Assembly (NCBI RefSeq): GCF_016461955.1
Contig: NZ_JADMNM010000003.1
Location: 148,846 to 212,845 of the forward strand
Direction: 5' to 3'
DNA from: Qipengyuania sp. YIM B01966
GTDB lineage: Bacteria; Pseudomonadota; Alphaproteobacteria; Sphingomonadales; Sphingomonadaceae
DNA length: 64,000 nucleotides
Positions 49,588 to 61,205 of the stretch are shown here, one piece after another. The first letter of the stretch is position 1. The number at the start of each line of letters is the position of its first letter. The translations under genes were made by a program, and so were the position numbers. Under the pieces are notes generated by a model that saw nothing but the letters and a program-made list of their open reading frames with translations, did no database searches and had not been told where the DNA came from.

Positions 49588-49826
49588 TAGTCGGACGCCT
49601 TAGATTGAACCTGCCGTGCTACTCGCCTCGCAAGCCAATGGCAGAAGAACAGTGCTGCTACTCCGTAGATCGCAGCAGGAACGAAATTGATCAGGGACAC
49701 CATCCAGAAAGGCGCGACATTTTTCCCGGCCAAGGGGTACACGATGGCGAGAAAACCAGCGATGCCTGACCAGTAGAGTGCCGAGCAAACAGCGAAGAAT
49801 AGCGCGGGCCGCCTGACACCATTCAT
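49587..49826 (-). CDS. 79-residue protein with two membrane helices
   Basis: ATG 49826 to TAA 49587, encoding 79 residues. Helices: [24 protein letters not shown] and [22 protein letters not shown]; basic tail [14 protein letters not shown]. It overlaps bioB (ATGA) and pccA (TAATG), so it is embedded in the operon. It is more AT-rich than its neighbours. Family unknown; possibly a late insertion into the operon rather than an enzyme subunit. Confidence 0.8.
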   Translation of the reverse strand: MNGVRRPALFFAVCSALYWSGIAGFLAIVYPLAGKNVAPFWMVSLINFVPAAIYGVAALFFCHWLARRVARQVQSKASD

Positions 49827-50833
49827 TCCGCCGCCTCCACCACGTTGCACGCCCGCATCGGCTCCTCGCCCTTGAGCGCCGTCAAACCCAGCTTGGCGAA
49901 CAGCGCGGCGTCGCTGTCGTCGCCGGCGTTCGGCGCGGTCAGCAGCTTGTCGCCGGTGAAGATCGAGTTCGCGCCGGCGAGGAAGCACAGCGCCTGGGTC
50001 GCCTCGCTCATGCTCTCTCGCCCGGCGGAGAGGCGGACCATGCTCATCGGCATGGTGATCCGCGCGACCGCCACCGTGCGGACGAACTCGATGTCGTCGA
50101 TCTTGGCGAGCGGGGTGTCCGCCAGCATGTCGCCCAGCACCGTCCCCTTGACCGGCACCAGCGCGTTGACCGGCACAGATTCGGGATGCTGCGGCAGGGT
50201 GGCGAGCGTGTGGATGAAGCCCACCCGATCCTCGCGCGTCTCGCCCATGCCGACGATCCCGCCGCTGCACACATTGATCCCGGCCGCGCGCACGTGGGCG
50301 AGCGTGTCAAGCCGGTCGGCCATGGTGCGCGTGGTGATCACCCGGTCGTAATATTCGGGGCTGCTGTCGATATTATGGTTGTAGTAATCAAGCCCCGCCT
50401 CGGCCAGCATCTCGGCTTGGCTGGGCGTCAGCATCCCCAGCGTCATGCAGGTTTCGAGGCCCATCGCGCGCACGCCCTTCACGATCTCGACGATCGCCGG
50501 CATATCGCGGTCCTTCGGGTTGCGCCAGGCGGCGCCCATGCAGAACCGCTGGCTGCCATTGTCCTTCGCCTGCGCGGCTTTCTGGAGGATCGACTGCACC
50601 TCCATCAGCTTGCTCGCCGGCACGCCGCTGTCGGCCTTCACTGACTGCGAACAGTATCCGCAATCCTCCGGGCAACCCCCGGTCTTGATGCTGAGCAGTG
50701 TGCACAGCTGCACCTCGTCCGGCGGATGGTTCTCACGGTGGACGCTGGCGGCGCGGAACAGCAATTCGGTGAACGGCAAATCGAACAGCGCGGCGATTTC
50801 GGCGCGGGTCCAGTCGGTGCGGATCTCGGTCAT
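49823..50833 (-). CDS. bioB: Biotin synthase
   Basis: A 336-residue radical SAM enzyme that inserts sulfur into dethiobiotin. The SAM cluster cysteines are Cys54, Cys58 and Cys61 in [35 protein letters not shown] and FTGDKLLT are family signatures. It sits inside the propionyl-CoA carboxylase operon, supplying the cofactor carried by PccA. Other bio genes are not in the window. ATGA overlaps both upstream (DUF3445) and downstream. Confidence 0.96.
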   Translation of the reverse strand: MTEIRTDWTRAEIAALFDLPFTELLFRAASVHRENHPPDEVQLCTLLSIKTGGCPEDCGYCSQSVKADSGVPASKLMEVQSILQKAAQAKDNGSQRFCMGAAWRNPKDRDMPAIVEIVKGVRAMGLETCMTLGMLTPSQAEMLAEAGLDYYNHNIDSSPEYYDRVITTRTMADRLDTLAHVRAAGINVCSGGIVGMGETREDRVGFIHTLATLPQHPESVPVNALVPVKGTVLGDMLADTPLAKIDDIEFVRTVAVARITMPMSMVRLSAGRESMSEATQALCFLAGANSIFTGDKLLTAPNAGDDSDAALFAKLGLTALKGEEPMRACNVVEAAE

Positions 50834-51636
50834 TGCGGCTGACCGATAGCGATCCCGCGCGTGCGCGCAAACCCTTCCAGCGCGGCGGCATAGGCGGGCG
50901 CGCCGCGCCGTCCGCCCTCACCCGACAGCAGGCGCGTCACCCCATTGGCCAGCATCGCTATCTGCGGTGCCGGAAGGCGGCCAAGCGGTGACAGATAAAC
51001 GCCGATGGTGAACACGATCGCCCCCGTCATCGGCAAGCGGCGCAGCGTCTGGCGCTCGCAGCGGACGAACAGCGTCTCGCCGGCGTTGGTGGGGGTTACA
51101 TGGGCAAAGGCCTGTTTGGGCCGCCCGGCAACCCAGCGCCAGGCATCGGTCGGGGTGATGAACCAGTTGCAGCGCCCGAAGATGCGGCCCGGCGTCAACT
51201 GCGCCATGAAATTATCGACCCCGCTGGCAAGCTGCTCGGCATAGCCGTGGATCGGCGCATGGATGGCGGTGAGCGGCAGGCCGAGTTTGTCAGCGGGACG
51301 CCAGTCGCTGGGGAAAATGACGGCAGCGGCGACGAGGCGATAGACCTCCTCGCCATCGCGGCGGGTGAGGAGGCAAAAATCCTCCCAATGATGCTCTGCG
51401 CAGCCGCGCAGATCGCCCTCCACGCCTAGCACTTTGGCCAGTTCGCCCGCCGCCGCCACGCCTTCAGGCAGCACCTGCACGCCTTCGGGGAAGGCGGTGA
51501 ACCCCGAGCGGCGGGCGGCGCGATCGGGTGCGGGGTCGAGCCAGGCGCCTTCCTCCAGCGCGCACAGGCCCATCTTGAGCACGCCGCCGCCGCGCGCCCT
51601 GGGCAGCAGTTCCGCGACGGAAAAGCCGAGCGACAA
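50830..51636 (-). CDS. DUF3445 family protein, heme-dependent oxidative N-demethylase-like
   Basis: A 268-residue member of the DUF3445 family. [70 protein letters not shown] and [25 protein letters not shown] are characteristic. Family members are reported as heme-dependent oxidative N-demethylases of alkylamines. Start uncertain: TTG 51636, three bases after the mutase stop, is most consistent with the family's [19 protein letters not shown] opening; GTG 51582 and ATG 51573 are alternatives. It lies between the mutase gene and bioB, where no amine substrate is obvious. Confidence 0.82.
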   Translation of the reverse strand: MSLGFSVAELLPRARGGGVLKMGLCALEEGAWLDPAPDRAARRSGFTAFPEGVQVLPEGVAAAGELAKVLGVEGDLRGCAEHHWEDFCLLTRRDGEEVYRLVAAAVIFPSDWRPADKLGLPLTAIHAPIHGYAEQLASGVDNFMAQLTPGRIFGRCNWFITPTDAWRWVAGRPKQAFAHVTPTNAGETLFVRCERQTLRRLPMTGAIVFTIGVYLSPLGRLPAPQIAMLANGVTRLLSGEGGRRGAPAYAAALEGFARTRGIAIGQPQ

Positions 51637-51638
51637 GC

Positions 51639-53867
<2,229 letters not shown>

Positions 53868-53904
53868 TCCGGTTCCATTACCCGCTTCGGCGAATGGGGC
53901 TTGG

Positions 53905-54687
53905 TTACGCTCCTTTGAATTCAGGTTTGCGCTTCTGGAGGAAGGCCATTCCGCCTTCCAGCGCATCGGCGCTATCGCCCGCGCAGCGCTGGCCGACCGC
54001 CTCCTGATGCAGCGCGGCGGCATAGCCTGTTTCGAGCGCGCGGTGGATATTCTCGCGCATCCGCGCCAGTGCCAGCGTCGGCCCGGTGGCGAGCCGCAGC
54101 GCCAACGCGCGCGCCTCCTCAAGCAGCGCCTCGTCGGCCACCGCCTTGTGGATCAGGCCCCATTGTTCGGCCTTTTCGGCGCCGATCTTTTCGCCCAGCA
54201 TCATCATTTCGGTCGCCCGCGCCTTGCCGACGAGGCGCGGCAGCATCCAGCTGGCCCCGCCATCGGGAACCAGTCCGATATTGACGAACGCCTGGAGGAA
54301 ATAGGCGCTGCGTCCGGCGAGCACGAAATCGGCCGCCAGCGCGATCGAGCAGCCGATCCCGGCCGCCGGGCCGTTGACCGCCGCGACAATTGGCACCGCG
54401 CTTTGCGCCATGTGCACCATCATCGGATTGTAACTGCGCGACAGGGAATCATACGCCGCGCGCCCGCCCGTGACCGAGCGCTCGCCGCGCGCCGCGAGAT
54501 CGGCACCCGAGCAGAAGGCGCGCCCGGCGCCGGTGATCAGGAAGCAGCGCGTATCGCTTGTATCGACCAGCGCATCGCGGATTTCGTCCGCCATCTGCGG
54601 CGGGCAGGCGTTGAGCCGTTCCGGGCGGTTCAGAGTGATGGTGGTGACGGGCCCGTCGCTTTCGACGAGGATGGTCTCATAGGCCAA
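53905..54687 (-). CDS. Enoyl-CoA hydratase/isomerase family protein
   Basis: A 260-residue crotonase-fold protein. [14 protein letters not shown] (oxyanion hole), [17 protein letters not shown] and the catalytic-loop region [19 protein letters not shown] are visible. It resembles PaaG-type 1,2-epoxyphenylacetyl-CoA isomerase or enoyl-CoA hydratase; exact substrate open. I chose TTG 54687, with GGGGAG six bases upstream, giving [11 protein letters not shown]; the frame extends to TTG 54738. Only 37 bp separates it from the mutase gene. Confidence 0.88.
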   Translation of the reverse strand: MAYETILVESDGPVTTITLNRPERLNACPPQMADEIRDALVDTSDTRCFLITGAGRAFCSGADLAARGERSVTGGRAAYDSLSRSYNPMMVHMAQSAVPIVAAVNGPAAGIGCSIALAADFVLAGRSAYFLQAFVNIGLVPDGGASWMLPRLVGKARATEMMMLGEKIGAEKAEQWGLIHKAVADEALLEEARALALRLATGPTLALARMRENIHRALETGYAAALHQEAVGQRCAGDSADALEGGMAFLQKRKPEFKGA

Positions 54688-54769
54688 GGCGCTCTCCCCT
54701 TTTGCCCGCCACAGAGCCCGCGGGGTTGCAGATTGCAACCCTCAATTGCGGGCTGGCTGGCCCCAACAA

Positions 54770-54896
54770 GGTACAGCGGGGTTCCGGGTCAAGCCCGGGA
54801 CGACAAAGCTGAGGGTCGTCACCCCGTACCTGATCCGGGGTCCGGCTTTGTCGCCGCACAGGGTGACAAAGGCGACACCAGTGTCACCCGGCCCCG
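54770..54896. repeat. Sphingomonad-type extragenic palindromes between mce and enoyl-CoA hydratase genes
   Basis: This 216-bp spacer inside the propionate operon holds three hairpin-forming units. Two imperfect inverted arms read GGGTTCCGGGTCAAGCCCGG and, on the other strand, GGACCCCGGATCAGGTACGG, each followed by GAC. A third hairpin is GGGTGACA/TGTCACCC (54861-54889). The CCGGGTCAAGCCCGG core recurs in related genomes (from memory). I see no gene here. It may affect mRNA stability or partly terminate transcription within the operon. Confidence 0.75.
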
Positions 54897-54903
54897 CATG
54901 GCT

Positions 54904-55353
54904 TCAATTCGACCAGTGCGCGTCGGCCTTGGGCGTCTCCATGATCTCGGTGAGCTGCCCCATCATATCCTTGGGGTGGAGAAAGAAAATCGGCGTCCCG
55001 TGCGCACCGATGCGCGTGGGGCCGAGGATGCGCTTACCCAGCCCCTCGAACCACGCGCGCGCCTCCGCGATGTCGGCGACCTCGTAGCACAGGTGGTGCT
55101 GCCCGCCCGCCGGGTTCTTGGCGAGAAAGCCGGCGAGCGTGCTGTCCGGCCCCAGCGGCTCGATCAGCTCGATCTGGGTGCCGTCAGTGCCGCCGTGCCC
55201 CGGCGTGTCTACGAAGCAGACTTTCACCCCCTGGTCGGGCAGGTCGAACGGCTCGGTGATCGAGGTCGCTCCCATCACCTCGCGGTAATAGGCCACGCTC
55301 TCCGCGATCGAAGGCGTCGCGACGCCGATATGATTGAGACGGCCGAGTTTCAT
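54904..55353 (-). CDS. mce: Methylmalonyl-CoA epimerase
   Basis: A 149-residue vicinal-oxygen-chelate protein that epimerises (2S)- to (2R)-methylmalonyl-CoA. NHIGVATPSIAESVAYY carries the first metal His8; GGQHHLCYEVADI and GTPIFFLHPKDMMGQLTEI carry the others. Its length is normal. It overlaps the preceding small gene (ATGA), and links propionyl-CoA carboxylase to the mutase encoded in the same operon. Confidence 0.94.
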   Translation of the reverse strand: MKLGRLNHIGVATPSIAESVAYYREVMGATSITEPFDLPDQGVKVCFVDTPGHGGTDGTQIELIEPLGPDSTLAGFLAKNPAGGQHHLCYEVADIAEARAWFEGLGKRILGPTRIGAHGTPIFFLHPKDMMGQLTEIMETPKADAHWSN

Positions 55354-55607
55354 GGTTTCATTTCCAGTTCGAAATACCAACCCATCAAAGCGGCTACTGA
55401 GCAAAACAGGATGACGACCCAGAGCCCGCGATACAAATTGAACTCAATGCGGTGGTCGACCTGATGGTATTCCCGCCCCTTGAAACCAATTCGCTTGTGA
55501 AGAACGGCCTTTCGCAGTTCGTGAGCGGACCAGAGCGCCCCACCCCCCGCGAAAACAATCACAAGCCAAGCTTCGCTGAGATTGATTGGAATACCGAAAA
55601 AAGACAC
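55350..55607 (-). CDS. 85-residue protein with two membrane helices
   Basis: GTG 55607 to TGA 55350. Helices: AWLVIVFAGGGALWSAHEL and GLWVVILFCSVAALMGWYFEL, with a basic loop KAVLHKRIGFKGREYHQVDHR between. It is clearly more AT-rich than flanking genes. It lies between pccB and mce; its TGA overlaps the mce ATG. Family unknown. No ribosome-binding site better than GTGAGATC is visible. Confidence 0.72.
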   Translation of the reverse strand: MSFFGIPINLSEAWLVIVFAGGGALWSAHELRKAVLHKRIGFKGREYHQVDHRIEFNLYRGLWVVILFCSVAALMGWYFELEMKP

Positions 55608-55615
55608 TTATGATC

Positions 55616-57142
55616 TCACAGCGGAATATTGTCATGCTTCTTCCACGGGTTCTCAAGCACCTTCCCGCGTAGCTTCCGCAACCCCAGCGCTATCCGCCGC
55701 CGGGTCGAGTGCGGGTAGATCACCTCGTCGATGTAGCCGCGCTGCGCCGCGACGAAGGGGTTGGCGAAGCGCTCCTCGTATTCGCGGGTCTTTTCCGCCT
55801 GCTCCTCGGCGCTCATGCCGCGGAAGATGATCTCGACCGCGCCCTTGGCGCCCATCACGGCGATCTCGGCGGTGGGCCAGGCGTAGTTGAGATCGCCGCG
55901 CAGGTGCTTAGAGGCCATCACGTCGTAAGCGCCGCCGTAGGCCTTGCGGGTGATCACGGTGATCTTGGGCACGGTCGCCTCGGCATAGGCGAACAGCAGC
56001 TTGGCGCCGTGTTTGATGATGCCGTTATGTTCCTGCGCCGTGCCGGGGAGGAAGCCGGGCACATCGACAAAGGTCACGATCGGGATTTCGAACGCGTCGC
56101 AGAACCGCACGAACCGCGCGGCCTTCTTCGAGGAATTGATGTCGAGCACGCCCGCCAGCACCATCGGCTGGTTCGCCACCACGCCCACCGTGCGCCCTTC
56201 GATCCGGCCGAAGCCGCAGATGATGTTGCCCGCATGGGCCGGCTGGATTTCGAAGAAATCGCCCTCGTCCACCACCTTGCGGATGACTTCGTGCATATCA
56301 TAGGGCTGGTTGGCATTGGCGGGGATCAGCGTGTCGAGGCTGTCTTCCACCCGGTCGAACGGGTCGGCCGTCGGCCGTTCGGGCACCTCCTCGCGGTTGG
56401 ACAGAGGCAGAAAGTCGAAGAAATCGCGCGTCGCCAGCAGCGTCTCGATATCGTTTTCGAACGCCACATCGGCCACGCTGGTCTTGGTCGTATGGGTGAT
56501 CGCGCCGCCCAGCTCCTCCTGCGTGACGACCTCGTTGGTGACGGTCTTCACCACGTCGGGTCCGGTGACGAACATATAGCTCGAATCCTTCACCATGAAG
56601 ATGAAGTCGGTCATCGCCGGGGAATAGACCGCACCGCCCGCGCACGGGCCCATGATCAGGCTGATCTGCGGCACCACGCCCGATGCCAGGACATTGCGCT
56701 GGAACACCTCGGCATAGCCGCCGAGGCTTGCGACGCCTTCCTGGATGCGCGCGCCGCCGCTGTCGTTGAGGCCGATGACGGGGGCGCCGACTTTCATAGC
56801 GCTGTCCATCATCTTGCAGATTTTCTCCGCGTGGCGCTTCGACAGGCTGCCGCCGAAGACGGTGAAGTCCTGGCTGAACACGAACACCAGCCGCCCGTTG
56901 ATCGTGCCGCTCCCGGTGACCACGCCATCACCGGGGATCCGCTGGCTTTCCATCCCGAAATCGGTGCAATCATGTTCGACATAGGTGTCGAGTTCTTCGA
57001 AGCTGCCTTCATCGAGCAGCACGTCGAGCCTCTCGCGCGCGGTCAGCTTGCCCTTGGCGTGCTGAGCGGCGATGCGCTTTTCCCCCCCGCCCATCCGGGC
57101 AGCTTCGCGGCGACGCTCCAGCTCGGCGATATTGGCGGACAT
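55616..57142 (-). CDS. pccB: Propionyl-CoA carboxylase beta subunit (carboxyltransferase)
   Basis: A 508-residue carboxyltransferase. [20 protein letters not shown], the acyl-CoA site [40 protein letters not shown], and [49 protein letters not shown] (carboxybiotin site) are diagnostic. ATG 57142 has AGGAG just upstream. It is the first gene of the propionyl-CoA operon; the A side is PccA ten genes further along. Confidence 0.96.
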   Translation of the reverse strand: MSANIAELERRREAARMGGGEKRIAAQHAKGKLTARERLDVLLDEGSFEELDTYVEHDCTDFGMESQRIPGDGVVTGSGTINGRLVFVFSQDFTVFGGSLSKRHAEKICKMMDSAMKVGAPVIGLNDSGGARIQEGVASLGGYAEVFQRNVLASGVVPQISLIMGPCAGGAVYSPAMTDFIFMVKDSSYMFVTGPDVVKTVTNEVVTQEELGGAITHTTKTSVADVAFENDIETLLATRDFFDFLPLSNREEVPERPTADPFDRVEDSLDTLIPANANQPYDMHEVIRKVVDEGDFFEIQPAHAGNIICGFGRIEGRTVGVVANQPMVLAGVLDINSSKKAARFVRFCDAFEIPIVTFVDVPGFLPGTAQEHNGIIKHGAKLLFAYAEATVPKITVITRKAYGGAYDVMASKHLRGDLNYAWPTAEIAVMGAKGAVEIIFRGMSAEEQAEKTREYEERFANPFVAAQRGYIDEVIYPHSTRRRIALGLRKLRGKVLENPWKKHDNIPL

Positions 57143-57199
57143 GGGCACTCCTGATGGGGGAAGGTCGGTTGCGTAACGCGCCGGCAGGCGCTGGGCAAG

Positions 57200-58576
57200 T
57201 CAGCGCAGCAGGACCAGTTCTTCGGCCATCGTCGGGTGAATGGCGACGGTGGCGTCGAACTCGGCCTTGGTGAGGCCCGCTTTCACCGCCACGGCGGCGG
57301 CCTGCATGATCTCGGGGGCTTCGGGGCCGATCATGTGAATGCCGAGGATGCGGCCCGAAGCCTCGTCGCAGATCATCTTGTAAAGCGAGCGTTCGCTGCG
57401 CCCGGTGAGCACATTCTTCATCGGGCGAAAGTCCGAAAGATATACCTTCACCGCGCCGAACTGGTTGCGCGCTTCGCCCTCGGTCAGGCCGACAGCGGCG
57501 ATCGGCGGATGGCTGAAAACCGCGCTCGGCACGTTCTGGTGATCGACCGCCACCGGATCGCCGCTGCCGAACACGGTATCGGCAAAGGCCTGCCCTTCGC
57601 GGATCGCCACCGGGGTCAGTTGCACCCGGTCGGTCACATCGCCGACGGCATAGATATGTTCGGCGCTGGTCTTGCTGAAGCGGTCGACCTTGATCGCGCC
57701 GTGCGCGGTCATTTCGACGCCCGCTGTGTCCAGCCCCAGCCCTTCCACATTGGGCACCCGCCCGGCGGCGAACAGCACGCAATCGACCTCGATTTCGTCA
57801 TGCCCCGTCATCGCCACGCGCAAGCTGCCATCGGCCTGCTTCTCCATCCCGCGAAATTCGGCGTGGAAGCGGAAGTCGATCCCCTTGGTCATGCTGATCT
57901 GCAACAGCCGGTCACGCACGCTTTCGTCATAGCCGCGCAGGATCACGTCGCTGCGATTGACGATCGTCACCTTGCTGCCGAACTGGTGGAAGATGCCGGC
58001 GAACTCGTTGGCGATGTAACCGCCGCCGGCGATCAGCACGCGGCGCGGGATGGCATCCAGATGGAACGCCTCGTTGCTGGTGATGCCATGTTCGGCGCCC
58101 GGGCAATCGGGAATGCGCGGCCGCGCGCCGGTGGCAATCAGGATATGCCGCGCGGTCACCGTCTGCCCACTGGCGAGGGTGATCTCGTGCGGCGCCGTCA
58201 GCACGGCGCGTTCGGCGAAGATCGTCACGCCATTGTTGTCGAGCGTCTGCGTGTACAGCCCCTCGAGCCGGGTGACATCGTTCAGCACATTGTCGCGCAG
58301 CACCGTCCAGTCGAAGCGTGGCTGGTCGATGGTCCAGCCAAAGGCGGCGGCATCTTCAAGATCCTCGGCAAAATGCGCGCCATAGACGAGCATCTTCTTG
58401 GGAACGCAGCCGCGAATGACGCAGGTGCCGCCGACGCGATATTCTTCGGCCACGGCAACCCGCGCGCCATGCGCCGCCGCCACCCGACTGGCACGTACAC
58501 CGCCGGAACCTGCCCCAATGGTAAAGAGGTCGAAATCATATGATGGTGTTATGGCCACGCTGCTAGTATCCTGCAC
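57200..58576 (-). CDS. gor: Glutathione-disulfide reductase
   Basis: A 458-residue FAD disulfide reductase. Redox pair Cys52/Cys57 in GGTCVIRGCVPKKMLVYG, FAD-binding DLFTIGAGSGGVRASR, NADPH-binding LIAGGGYIANEFAGI, and a C-terminal catalytic AIHPTMAEELVLLR. It reduces oxidised glutathione. CVIRGCVPKK is the plant/alphaproteobacterial type. It lies 58 bp upstream of pccB on the same strand. Confidence 0.93.
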   Translation of the reverse strand: MQDTSSVAITPSYDFDLFTIGAGSGGVRASRVAAAHGARVAVAEEYRVGGTCVIRGCVPKKMLVYGAHFAEDLEDAAAFGWTIDQPRFDWTVLRDNVLNDVTRLEGLYTQTLDNNGVTIFAERAVLTAPHEITLASGQTVTARHILIATGARPRIPDCPGAEHGITSNEAFHLDAIPRRVLIAGGGYIANEFAGIFHQFGSKVTIVNRSDVILRGYDESVRDRLLQISMTKGIDFRFHAEFRGMEKQADGSLRVAMTGHDEIEVDCVLFAAGRVPNVEGLGLDTAGVEMTAHGAIKVDRFSKTSAEHIYAVGDVTDRVQLTPVAIREGQAFADTVFGSGDPVAVDHQNVPSAVFSHPPIAAVGLTEGEARNQFGAVKVYLSDFRPMKNVLTGRSERSLYKMICDEASGRILGIHMIGPEAPEIMQAAAVAVKAGLTKAEFDATVAIHPTMAEELVLLR

Positions 58577-58694
58577 GATGCGGGAGGCTTATGACCAGAT
58601 GGAGGGCCAGCAGCAACTGCAAGATCACCGGTAAAGCAACCGGCGGGCAAGACGGCTGGCAATGGCCCGCCGGATGCCGCTTGTGCAAACGGCC

Positions 58695-59537
58695 TTAGCC
58701 TGGACCGTAGCTTGCTGTTGCGCTGCCCGGCATCCCCCCCGGGGTGTAGGTGCAATTTGCCGCCATCTGGCACGACGTGCGCAAGTCGATGTCCCGGCCG
58801 ATACCTTGGAGCGTTTCCAAAGCCCCTTGCGCCGCCTGCATCGAGCCCATCAAAACGCGGGTGACGGTAACATCAATCAACGTGGAAAAAATTTGGGCCT
58901 GTTCGGCATGGGTGGCCCGTGCAGCTGCTGCATGGAACCCACGTGGCAGGCCCTCGACATGCTCGCTAACCCCGAAATTATCGAGAACAGTCATCACCCC
59001 GCCCCATTGCCGGTACGTATGCACAGGGGCCGTGTACAGTTCGGTGATCCACTGATTGGTGCTGGAATTATGGAAGGTCGATGCAAACAAAGCCTGTTCG
59101 ACACCGCCCATATTGCTGCCTGCTGCGGTTCCCCATGCGCGGCTTGCCTGATTTTCCGACACAACGCTCCAAACGGTCACTTCGCTGGAATGCACATCCA
59201 CTGGCGCGATCCCGGCATGGGCCGTTATCTCGGCAAAGGCAGCGGCAGGTGATGTGACGGGGCGGGAATGAACCATGCGAACCATGCGGGGGGAAGCCGG
59301 GTCGCCGGGCGCCGCCACCCATTGGTTAGAACCAGCAGGCTGCCAACCGGCGGGAATCTTCATCCTGTTCGGGCCATCGATCAACCGCAGCGGCGGATAG
59401 CTGGCTGTCCGAACTTGCGCGCGCGGTGTGTCCCGCGCGCCGGTTTGCGCAGCTGCTTCAGGCACAAGGAACGGCGGCACGCTTAACAACAGCGCCGCTA
59501 TAGTGCAGGGTATTGCTTGCTTCGTAGATGCAGTCAT
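58695..59537 (-). CDS. Secreted protein of unknown function
   Basis: A 280-residue protein with a signal peptide (TIAALLLSVPPFLVPEAAAQ, cleavage about residue 31). The mature part starts with TGARDTPRAQVRTASYPPLRLIDGP and includes RMKIPAGWQPAGSNQWVAA, FHNSSTNQWITELYTAPVHTYRQWGGV and a final SCQMAANCTYTPGGMP with two cysteines. Codon use is less GC-biased than in neighbouring genes. I recognise no family. ATG 59537 preferred because AGGG precedes it; 59555 is also possible. Confidence 0.75.
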   Translation of the reverse strand: MTASTKQAIPCTIAALLLSVPPFLVPEAAAQTGARDTPRAQVRTASYPPLRLIDGPNRMKIPAGWQPAGSNQWVAAPGDPASPRMVRMVHSRPVTSPAAAFAEITAHAGIAPVDVHSSEVTVWSVVSENQASRAWGTAAGSNMGGVEQALFASTFHNSSTNQWITELYTAPVHTYRQWGGVMTVLDNFGVSEHVEGLPRGFHAAAARATHAEQAQIFSTLIDVTVTRVLMGSMQAAQGALETLQGIGRDIDLRTSCQMAANCTYTPGGMPGSATASYGPG

Positions 59538-59643
59538 GAAAGCTGGCCCTATCATTCACGGAACACTGTTGTCCTTTATCATCACAGATGTGCTTCATTC
59601 GTGTGACATCTTTCGTTGCCCAAACTCTCACATTGGCAATCTA

Positions 59644-61158
59644 TCACGCCAGACCGGCATGCTTGATCAAAGCTAGCGTCGCTGGATCAAAGGTGTTGCC
59701 GACATCGCCGATTTGTCCGGCCAACCTTTTGCCCAATTCGACCCCGAATTGATCAAACGGGTTGATGCCCGAAAGAACGGCATTGGCGAAAGTCCGATGC
59801 TCGTGAAAGGCGGTCAGCGCGCCTAACGCAGCCGCATCAAGATCATCCAGCAGAAACGTCGTGCTGGGTCGATTGCCCACGAAAGCACGCACAGGGTCGC
59901 TCGATATTTCGCCAGCCATCAACGCAGCGCCTTGCGCAAAACAATTTGCAAGCAAAATGCGATGATGAGCTGGATCAAGCGCGTCGCCCGGCGCGATGCT
60001 GGCGATGAAATCCACCGGCACGAGATGCGTACCCTGATGGAGCAGTTGGAACACCGCGTGCTGCGCGTCTGTGCCCACTCCCCCCCAGGTGATCGGCGCG
60101 GTCGGGCCGCCGGCAACGGGCGGCTTGCCGTTGGATTCCATCTCCAACTGCTGGAGATAGGCAGGAAACAGCCGCAGCCGCTCGTCATAGGCGAACACCG
60201 CGCGGGTCTGGCAGCCGCGCAGCCGGGCATAGAGCTGGTCGGCAAAAGCGGCTCTGAGCGGCAGATTGGCGCGGCCATCGCTGGTGGCGAAATGCTCGTC
60301 CACCGCCCGCGCCCCGGCCAGCATGGCGGCAAATTCGTCCCAGCCCAGCGCCAAGGCCACGGGAAAGCCAATGCTCGACCACAGCGAATAGCGCCCGCCT
60401 ACCGTCTCGGGAAATGGCAGCACGCGCGTTTCATCGACGCCCCACGCGACCGCCTTATCCGGCGCGGCGGTCAGCGCCACCACCCGGCCATAGGGGTCGG
60501 CAACGCCATTGTCGCCCAGCCAGCGCAGCGCCGAGGCCGCGTTGGTCATCGTCTCGATCGTGGTAAAGGTCTTGCTGGCGACGGCAATCAGCGTGGTCGC
60601 CGGATCGCACGCCGCGAATGCCGCTTCGAGCGCGAGCCCGTCAATATTCGAAACGATATGGACATTCACCAGCGCCAGATCGCGCGCCAGCGCGTCAATC
60701 GCCAGCGCCGGGCCCAATGCCGAGCCGCCAATGCCGATGTGGATCAGGTGGCGCACCTCACCCAGCGCGCCCTGATGGATTGCCTCGACCAGCAGCCGCA
60801 TCCGCTGATGCAGCGCCGTGGCCTCTTCGACCGACGCCTCGTGCCCGGTGCCGCGCTGCGCGAGATGTTCGGCCGCGCGCCCTTCGCTGGCATTGACCCG
60901 CTCGCCCGCCAGCAGCGCGCGGCGCCGCTCGGCAAAGCCCATCGCTTGGGCCAATCGCTCGAACGCGGCCAGATGTGCGTCGTCGAGATGCGTTTTCGAC
61001 CAGTCGCACAGCATCCCCGCCATACCGCCATCGGCCGGCCATTCGAGCCGCTGCACCAACTGTTCCACTCGCGCCGGGTCTGCGGCGAACAGATCGCGCA
61101 AGGGCGGGCGTGGCAGCCGCTCCAATTCGCCCCAAATGTCCTTTGCCGCGTCATTCAT
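59644..61158 (-). CDS. pgi: Glucose-6-phosphate isomerase
   Basis: A 504-residue enzyme interconverting glucose 6-phosphate and fructose 6-phosphate. IHIGIGGSALGPALA (sugar-phosphate site), SKTFTTIETM, ETVGGRYSLWSSIGF and the C-terminal INPFDQFGVELGKRLA are family signatures. I chose ATG 61158 with AAAGG upstream; the frame begins at 61185. Divergent from lepB. Confidence 0.95.
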   Translation of the reverse strand: MNDAAKDIWGELERLPRPPLRDLFAADPARVEQLVQRLEWPADGGMAGMLCDWSKTHLDDAHLAAFERLAQAMGFAERRRALLAGERVNASEGRAAEHLAQRGTGHEASVEEATALHQRMRLLVEAIHQGALGEVRHLIHIGIGGSALGPALAIDALARDLALVNVHIVSNIDGLALEAAFAACDPATTLIAVASKTFTTIETMTNAASALRWLGDNGVADPYGRVVALTAAPDKAVAWGVDETRVLPFPETVGGRYSLWSSIGFPVALALGWDEFAAMLAGARAVDEHFATSDGRANLPLRAAFADQLYARLRGCQTRAVFAYDERLRLFPAYLQQLEMESNGKPPVAGGPTAPITWGGVGTDAQHAVFQLLHQGTHLVPVDFIASIAPGDALDPAHHRILLANCFAQGAALMAGEISSDPVRAFVGNRPSTTFLLDDLDAAALGALTAFHEHRTFANAVLSGINPFDQFGVELGKRLAGQIGDVGNTFDPATLALIKHAGLA

Positions 61159-61205
61159 CGAAAAGCCTTTCCCTCGCTGGCTCACGGCGACTAGAGGTCG
61201 CCGCC

